Source of the DNA: DASXMX01 sp036794395
GTDB taxonomy: Bacteria; Planctomycetota; Phycisphaerae; Tepidisphaerales; Tepidisphaeraceae
NCBI GenBank assembly: GCA_036794395.1
Contig: DAIRGS010000251.1
Coordinates: forward strand, 1-10,229
Direction of reading: 5' to 3'
Length of the DNA stretch: 10,229 nt
Shown: positions 6,197-10,229 of the stretch, one piece after another
How positions within the stretch are numbered: the stretch's first letter is position 1
Layout: each line of letters starts with the position of its first letter
Program-made: the position numbers and the translations under genes
The notes under the pieces: model-generated
What the model saw: only the letters and a program-made list of their open reading frames with translations
Databases searched by the model: none
What the model was told of the DNA's origin: nothing

Positions 6197-6964
6197 CTAC
6201 GCGGGTTGCGTTGCGGGAACGGGTGCGGCGAGCGCATCCCAAACTTTGGTTTGTTCCGGCGTCATGTTGGAGCGGATTGCGTCGCGGGTTTTCAGGCCGG
6301 TGGTCATGGTTTCTTCTGCCAAATCCGCGAGGTTGGCGCCATTAAAGGCGCTGGTTTGCTGGTTTTGCAGGCGTTTGTTGGCATCGCCAAGGAGGGGCTC
6401 GATTTTGCTGCGTTGATCGGGGCTGAGCTTCAGCGTATCGAAGCCTTGCTGGAAGAGGAGGGGCTGGGTTGTCAGCAGGTTCAGCTCATTTTGAACGACT
6501 TTGACCTGGTGGGCGAATGCGGGGTATTGAGGATGGCTCATGAGCCGGTGCAACTCCCCGGCTTTTGAAGTCGAGATCGCGTTGGAGTCGGCGATCAGCT
6601 TATCGAGTGATCGGGGGTTCTTTTTGGCCGCGTCGATCAGCGGGCGAACCTGGGTCTGATATTGCGAGAAAAATCGCGTGATGTCCTGCTTCAGATCAGG
6701 GCTCACATCCGCCTCCGCGGCTGCCCGAACCGCCATCGAGCACTGGAGATACCCCGATCGGTCCATCATTGTGAAGGCCGCGGAACCGGGGCTTCCTTCG
6801 GAGCCGGGATCGACCGAGCTTTCGGAGGATGAACGCTGCGTGGGTTTTCGAGATTCGACAACTTTGTACCCGGATTGCGTTTCCGAGACGCAACCGCTTA
6901 ACGCGAGCGCGGTCAATAAACTGATTGTTGAAGCAATACGCGAGCACTTGCTGGGCATGGACAT
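6197..6964 (-). CDS. Predicted lipoprotein with helical C-terminal region
   Basis: The product has about 255 residues. Its N-terminus is a lipoprotein signal: a short basic region (PSKCSR), a hydrophobic core, and the lipobox LSGC, so lipid attachment at that Cys and membrane anchoring are expected. A Ser-rich linker follows. The rest is predicted helical and rich in Gln, Lys and Leu. It contains two segments of the LTPEQ type (LSPDQRSKIEPLL and MTPEQTKVWDAL), a pattern seen in Spy/CpxP-like periplasmic proteins and in many planctomycete exported proteins; a link to Spy is only suggestive. The start is uncertain among ATGs at 6973, 6964 and 6958. The frame opens to 7132, but those residues come from the repeat at 7024-7253 and are rejected. 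Confidence 0.75.
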   Translation of the reverse strand: MSMPSKCSRIASTISLLTALALSGCVSETQSGYKVVESRKPTQRSSSESSVDPGSEGSPGSAAFTMMDRSGYLQCSMAVRAAAEADVSPDLKQDITRFFSQYQTQVRPLIDAAKKNPRSLDKLIADSNAISTSKAGELHRLMSHPQYPAFAHQVKVVQNELNLLTTQPLLFQQGFDTLKLSPDQRSKIEPLLGDANKRLQNQQTSAFNGANLADLAEETMTTGLKTRDAIRSNMTPEQTKVWDALAAPVPATQPA

Positions 6965-7023
6965 CGGGAGCATTGCCGCAGTGTATCCGCACCGCGTCCG
7001 GCACGAAATCCAATGCGGATTAT

Positions 7024-7253
7024 TCACCACGGAGGCACGGCCTTCGGCTCGACTCGACCGAGCTCGTCGCGGGCTGAGGCTCAGGCTCGAAGAGAGAACA
7101 CGGAGAAATGCGGGCAAACGCGAACGAACCACGGATTACACGGATGACACGGATAAGAAAAGAGAAGAGAATCAGGAGACGGTTCCTCTTTTATCCGTGC
7201 TATCCGTGCTATCCGTGGTTCGATTCTTTTTCTTCTCCGTGCCCCCGTGGTGA
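7024..7253. repeat. Nested inverted-repeat element upstream of nuoD
   Basis: The outer ends pair: 7024-7040 is the reverse complement of 7237-7253 at 16 of 17 positions. The inner arms at 7125-7155 and 7192-7222 match at 27 of 31 positions around a 36-nt loop. Each inner arm is three 9-bp units (CACGGATTA, CACGGATGA, CACGGATAA on the left; TATCCGTGC types on the right). The element carries no gene of its own. Its left side is split by a 54-bp segment annotated separately. It separates the lipoprotein gene from the nuoD leader. Confidence 0.8.
7041..7094. repeat. 54-bp segment interrupting the repeat arm
   Basis: Removing this segment joins GGAGGCACGG to AGAACACGG. That restores the order seen in the copy at 10151 and extends pairing with the right arm at 7233-7253 (TCCGTGCCCCCGTGGTGA type). 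The segment is GC-rich and made of repeated GGCTCG, GAGGCTCAGG and CGAG words unlike the surrounding repeat. It therefore looks like a small insertion or a second repeat type that landed inside the first. I see no clear target-site duplication. Confidence 0.6.
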
Positions 7254-7435
7254 GCCATGTATTATTCGCGGTGACGCGCCCATACCCGGCAAGTGGATGG
7301 ACGGGAGCGGATCAAACATTGTGAAGTCTGGAACAATGGTGCCGTACCGATATAATCCCCGGTCCCGGTTTGGAGGTTTGCGCGGGCGCGAATGTGCGTT
7401 GGCGGGCCTTGGGCTTGGGATGGAGAGATTTAAAC
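7254..7435 (+). other. nuoD leader region with a candidate promoter
   Basis: A perfect -10 hexamer TATAAT lies at 7351-7356. The best -35 at 17-bp spacing is CTGGAA (7328-7333), matching the consensus at only three of six positions. GGAGAG at 7422-7427 is the likely ribosome binding site for nuoD. Otherwise I see no gene here; the open frame crossing this stretch from 7108 is built on repeat sequence. Confidence 0.45.
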
Positions 7436-8707
7436 ATGCCTTATACGCTGACCCCGGCCAACGATGAGATGTTGCCCCCGGATCAATACAGTGATGGCGA
7501 CAACAAGTGGACGCTGAACTTTGGCCCGCAGCATCCCGCCACCCACACCACGCTCCGCCTGGTGCTGGAACTGGATGGCGAGCGAATCATTAAGGCCACT
7601 CCGCACATCGGTTATCTGCACAGCGGATTTGAGAAGCTGGGCGAACACCTCAATTACAACCAGTACGTGACGATCGTCGATCGGATGGACTACTCGGCTC
7701 CTATATACAATGAGTTGGCGTGGCATCTGGCGACCGAGAAGTTGATGGCGATCGATTTGACGCCGCGTTGCAAGGTGCTGCGGACGATTGCGGGGGAGCT
7801 GGGGCGGATTCAGTCACACCTTTTATGTATAGGCGCGGCAGGATTGGATCTGGGCGCGTTCACCGCCTTCCTTTACGGCTTTAACGAACGTGAAGTCATT
7901 TACGACATCGTCGAGTACATGTCCGGCCAGCGATTCCACACCAGCTGGACGCGCGTGGGCGGGTTGAACATGGATCTGCCCGATGAAGACGTGTTCAAGC
8001 GGATGGTGAAAAGCTTCGTCGATGACAAGATGCCCAAGGCGGCTGACGACGTTGAACGCCTGCTGACCAAGAACCGGATTTTCGTCGACCGCACGCAGGG
8101 CGTGGGCACGCTGACGAAGGAAGAAGCGGTGGCGTGGAGTATGAGCGGGCCTTTGGCGCGGGCGTCGGGGGTCAAGCGAGACATCCGCAAGGATGAGCCT
8201 TACCTGTGCTTCAAGGACAATTGGGACGGGCAGGGCGCGCCGGCGATTGACTTCAAGGTGCCGGTCATGACGACCGGAGACGTTTACGCGCGATACCTCG
8301 TGCGGTTGGAAGAGCTTCGTCAAAGCTTGGCGATCGTCCGGCAACTGATCGACAATATTCCAGCCGGCCCGGTGAATGTGAGCCCCGAAGGGAAGGACGT
8401 ACTTCCGCCCAAGGATCAGGTGTACAGCAGCATCGAAGGACTGATTCAGCATTTCGAGCTGACGATGACCAATCGCGGCTTCGAAGTGCCCAAGGGCGAA
8501 GTCTACGGGTGCATCGAATCGGCCAACGGAGAACTGGGCTACTACATCGCCAGCGATGGCGGAAATGTTCCCTGGCGCGCGCGGACACGCCCGAACAGCT
8601 ACATTAATTATCAGGTGTTCCCGAAGATGATCGAAGGGCACATGATCAGCGATGTGGTGGCGGTGCTGGGGAGTATTAATGTGATTGCGGCTGAGTTGGA
8701 TCGGTGA
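7436..8707 (+). CDS. nuoD: NADH-quinone oxidoreductase subunit D
   Basis: The 49-kDa subunit of Complex I, in the peripheral arm on the cytoplasmic face, forming the quinone pocket with NuoB. The 423-residue product has GPQHPATH at 30-37, HIGYLHSGFEKL at 57-68, MDYSAPIYNE at 84-93, the TTGDVYARYLVRLEE block, and the usual LDR C-terminus. H33 and Y86 correspond to the conserved His and Tyr that contact the quinone headgroup. Differences from the common pattern are HPATHT for HPxxHG, LHSG for LHRG, and RVGG for RPGG, so the protein is divergent but apparently complete. I start at 7436 because GGAGAG lies 8 bp ahead; an in-frame ATG at 7370 adds 22 residues with no family resemblance. nuoA, nuoB and nuoC are not upstream. 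Confidence 0.96.
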   Translation: MPYTLTPANDEMLPPDQYSDGDNKWTLNFGPQHPATHTTLRLVLELDGERIIKATPHIGYLHSGFEKLGEHLNYNQYVTIVDRMDYSAPIYNELAWHLATEKLMAIDLTPRCKVLRTIAGELGRIQSHLLCIGAAGLDLGAFTAFLYGFNEREVIYDIVEYMSGQRFHTSWTRVGGLNMDLPDEDVFKRMVKSFVDDKMPKAADDVERLLTKNRIFVDRTQGVGTLTKEEAVAWSMSGPLARASGVKRDIRKDEPYLCFKDNWDGQGAPAIDFKVPVMTTGDVYARYLVRLEELRQSLAIVRQLIDNIPAGPVNVSPEGKDVLPPKDQVYSSIEGLIQHFELTMTNRGFEVPKGEVYGCIESANGELGYYIASDGGNVPWRARTRPNSYINYQVFPKMIEGHMISDVVAVLGSINVIAAELDR

Positions 8708-8740
8708 GGAATTGCGGAATTCGGATTGGATGCTGGCGCG

Positions 8741-8938
8741 ATGGAACTGTTGAAGCGGATCACGGTGAATCCGGCTCAGTGTGGCGGGCAGCCATGCATT
8801 CGCGGGATGCGCATTCGAGTGATTGATGTGCTTGAGTTGCTGGCCGCGGGGATGACGTCTGAGCAGGTTCGCAAGCAGCTTCCGGATTTGGAAGAGGATG
8901 ATGTTCGGGCGACATTGATGTACGCGGCGATTCGATGA
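8741..8938 (+). CDS. DUF433-family protein, probable antitoxin
   Basis: A 65-residue protein of the DUF433 family. Its sequence follows the family pattern closely: ITVNPAQCGGQPCIRGMRIR near the start, then VIDVLELLAAGMTSEQV and a final LPDLEEDDVRATLMYAA, which form a small helix-turn-helix fold. DUF433 proteins usually act as antitoxins beside a DUF5615 PIN-like toxin. That partner is missing here and a VapB-like gene follows instead. A TTG start at 8726 would add five residues; I prefer the ATG at 8741, with a weak purine run 10 bp ahead. It starts 33 bp after the nuoD stop and its TGA overlaps a possible ATG of the next gene. Confidence 0.85.
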   Translation: MELLKRITVNPAQCGGQPCIRGMRIRVIDVLELLAAGMTSEQVRKQLPDLEEDDVRATLMYAAIR

Positions 8939-8952
8939 AAGGATGTGGCGCC

Positions 8953-9153
8953 ATGACGATGGTGAATATTCCCGACGAGGCTTTACAGAAGGCGATGCGG
9001 GCTGCGCAGACAGATTCGGCTGAGGATGTAGTTGTGAAAGCATTGGATGAATTTTCGAGACAGCATGGCCAGGCATCCCTGATCAAGCATCTGGGAACAT
9101 TCGAGCAGATCATCAGTCAGGAAGAACTTCGAGAGATGCGTGAGGGCGATTGA
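8953..9153 (+). CDS. VapB-like antitoxin
   Basis: A short antitoxin of about 66 residues. The N-terminal MTMVNIPDEALQKAMRAAQT followed by a helical DSAEDVVVKALDEFSRQ looks like the ribbon-helix-helix DNA-binding part of VapB-type antitoxins. The C-terminal part, ending in LREMREGD, would bind the toxin. I chose ATG 8953, with AAAGGA at 8938-8943 9 bp ahead. ATG 8935, which overlaps the DUF433 stop as ATGA, would add six residues and cannot be excluded. Its stop overlaps the start of the VapC gene. Confidence 0.8.
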   Translation: MTMVNIPDEALQKAMRAAQTDSAEDVVVKALDEFSRQHGQASLIKHLGTFEQIISQEELREMREGD

Positions 9154-9530
9154 GTGTGTTGACGCTTATCGATACATCCGCGTGGATCGAAGCTTTGCGG
9201 CAAAAGGGCGACGATCGCGTGCGGGTAAGAGTGGCACAATTACTCGCAGACGGTTCGGCTGCCTGGTGTGCTCCAGTCCGACTTGAACTGTGGAATGGCG
9301 TGCGCGGTAATGCCGAACGAGCGCGATTACGAGAAATGGATGCTGTTCTGCCAAGGCTTGCGATCAATGACGACGTGTGGAACACCGCTTGCGATTACGC
9401 CATAAAGGCTCGCGGTGCCGGTTTGAATCTGCCTGCGATGGACCTGCTCATTTTCGCATGTGCGAAGCACCATGGCGTTGCCTTGGAGCATACTGACCGG
9501 CACTACGATTTACTGGCAACGCTTCCGTAG
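9150..9530 (+). CDS. vapC: VapC-family PIN-domain toxin ribonuclease
   Basis: A 126-residue PIN-domain toxin. VapC proteins are metal-dependent RNases that often cut tRNA or rRNA. The four acidic active-site residues are all present: D8 in LIDTSAWIEAL, E46 in PVRLELWNG, D98 in LPAMDLLIFA and D116 in EHTDRHYD. The protein therefore appears intact and active. The start is TTG at 9150, overlapping the antitoxin TGA; GTG at 9156 is an alternative. Only 14 bp separate its stop from the nuoE start, and the nuoE ribosome binding site begins right after it. It therefore shares the nuo transcript by layout. Confidence 0.92.
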   Translation: MSVLTLIDTSAWIEALRQKGDDRVRVRVAQLLADGSAAWCAPVRLELWNGVRGNAERARLREMDAVLPRLAINDDVWNTACDYAIKARGAGLNLPAMDLLIFACAKHHGVALEHTDRHYDLLATLP

Positions 9531-9544
9531 AAGGAAATATTGGA

Positions 9545-10126
9545 ATGGCCTGGATTACCGAAAACCGTCGAAGTGCGACCCCGGAGCGTCGGGAGGAGCC
9601 TTATTTGGATGAGGAGCTCAAGGCGGAGCTTTCGACCAAGTATTTCCCGCGGTATCCGAACAAGCGGGCGGTGTTGCTGCCGGCTTTGCATGCGGTGCAG
9701 CATAAGTACAACTGGATTCCGGCGCAGGCGATGGAGGAGATCGGGACGTTTCTCGGTCTGGCTCCGGCTGAGGTGCTGGATACCGCTTCGTTCTATGAAG
9801 AGTATTGGCTGAAGCCCAAGGGTCAGTTTTTGATCCAGGTTTGCCGGTCGCTTTCGTGCGAGATTTGCGGGTCGAATGAGCTGACGAGCTTCTGTAAGAA
9901 CAAGATGGGACTTGAGCTGGGCGAGACGACCGATGATGGCCGGTTCACGCTGGTTGAACTCGAATGCCTGGGCGCCTGCGGGACCGCGCCGGTAGCACTG
10001 GTCAACGATGTGCTGCATGAAGAGCTGACGGTCGAGAAGCTTCAGAAGATTATCGATGAACTGCCCAAGGAAGCCTCAGCCTACAAAGATGAATTCGTCA
10101 CATGGAATGAGGGGCATGGGCATTAG
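9545..10126 (+). CDS. nuoE: NADH-quinone oxidoreductase subunit E
   Basis: The 24-kDa thioredoxin-fold subunit of Complex I, which carries the N1a-type [2Fe-2S] cluster and sits beside NuoF in the NADH-oxidising tip. In the 193-residue product, the helical N-terminal part (about 20-80) includes RAVLLPALHAVQHKYNWIP and VLDTASFYEEY. The four cluster ligands are C100 and C105 (VCRSLSC) and C141 and C145 (ECLGAC). Extra Cys at 108 and 117 are unusual beside the first pair. AAGGAA at 9531-9536 lies 8 bp before the ATG. nuoF would be expected next, but only 103 bp of repeat-containing DNA remain in the window. Confidence 0.96.
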   Translation: MAWITENRRSATPERREEPYLDEELKAELSTKYFPRYPNKRAVLLPALHAVQHKYNWIPAQAMEEIGTFLGLAPAEVLDTASFYEEYWLKPKGQFLIQVCRSLSCEICGSNELTSFCKNKMGLELGETTDDGRFTLVELECLGACGTAPVALVNDVLHEELTVEKLQKIIDELPKEASAYKDEFVTWNEGHGH

Positions 10127-10150
10127 TCGCTAGACGCGAAAGAAGAGGAT

Positions 10151-10190
10151 TCACCACGGAGGCACGGAGAACACGGAGGAAATGCCGAGA
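10151..10190. repeat. CACGGAGG-type repeat after nuoE
   Basis: TTCACCACGGAGGCACGG followed by AGAACACGGAGG reproduces the left end of the element at 7024 without its 54-bp interruption. It is made of 8-9 bp CACGGAGG-like units. No complementary arm is seen before the window ends, so it may be one half of a larger hairpin that continues to the right. It lies just past nuoE, where the next nuo gene would be expected. Confidence 0.7.
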
Positions 10191-10229
10191 GGAACGCGGA
10201 AGAGATTTAACGTCGAGTAGAGAAGAGGC

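Noticed and set aside
7125..7222. Possible CRISPR array
   Set aside because: The units are only 9 bp with 2-bp variation, have no spacers, and are arranged as a hairpin.
7108..7467. Rightward open frame of 119 codons overlapping the nuoD start
   Set aside because: Its first half is the translated 9-bp repeat unit and it runs into nuoD in another frame.
7823..9076. Long leftward open frame of 417 codons opposite nuoD
   Set aside because: It lies wholly antisense to nuoD and the DUF433 gene, has no recognisable protein motif, and its length reflects the codon bias of the real genes.

Overview
The window looks like chromosomal DNA from a planctomycete-type bacterium, possibly of the Phycisphaerae. 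This is inferred from a PEP-CTERM exported protein, divergent planctomycete-like Complex I subunits, loosely packed genes and many short hairpin repeats between genes. No rRNA or marker gene is present to settle the taxonomy. No phage, transposase, CRISPR array or tRNA is visible.

Layout. Positions 1-312 carry no gene and hold three repeat elements. A ferredoxin/flavodoxin-NADP(+) reductase of the thioredoxin-reductase-like (YumC) type runs leftward (313-1344), divergent from a PEP-CTERM protein (1543-2157). Two leftward genes of unknown function follow: a small basic protein and a four-helix membrane protein. Next is leftward parB (3089-4072). It is bracketed by two perfect parS-like palindromes, one just upstream of its start and one just past its stop, but has no adjacent parA. 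A rightward Phd/YefM antitoxin-RelE/ParE toxin pair (4324-4961) follows, with two TGTACA hexamers spaced exactly 12 bp in its leader.

Three small rightward membrane-protein genes (5121-6114) form a probable operon of unknown function. It converges on a leftward lipoprotein gene (6197-6964). A nested inverted-repeat element (7024-7253), itself interrupted by a 54-bp segment, separates these from the respiratory genes.

The right end carries nuoD (7436-8707) and nuoE (9545-10126), subunits of NADH:quinone oxidoreductase. They are separated by a compact three-gene toxin-antitoxin cassette: a DUF433 protein, a VapB-like antitoxin and a PIN-domain VapC toxin. All genes in this block face the same way with very short gaps, so the cassette is probably transcribed with the respiratory genes. 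Another copy of the CACGGAGG-type repeat follows nuoE.

The most interesting points are the parB/parS arrangement without parA, the TGTACA operator geometry in front of the first toxin-antitoxin pair, the toxin-antitoxin cassette inside a nuo operon, and the repeat-within-a-repeat upstream of nuoD. I did not find a clear new multigene system. The three-gene membrane operon is the best candidate for undescribed biology.
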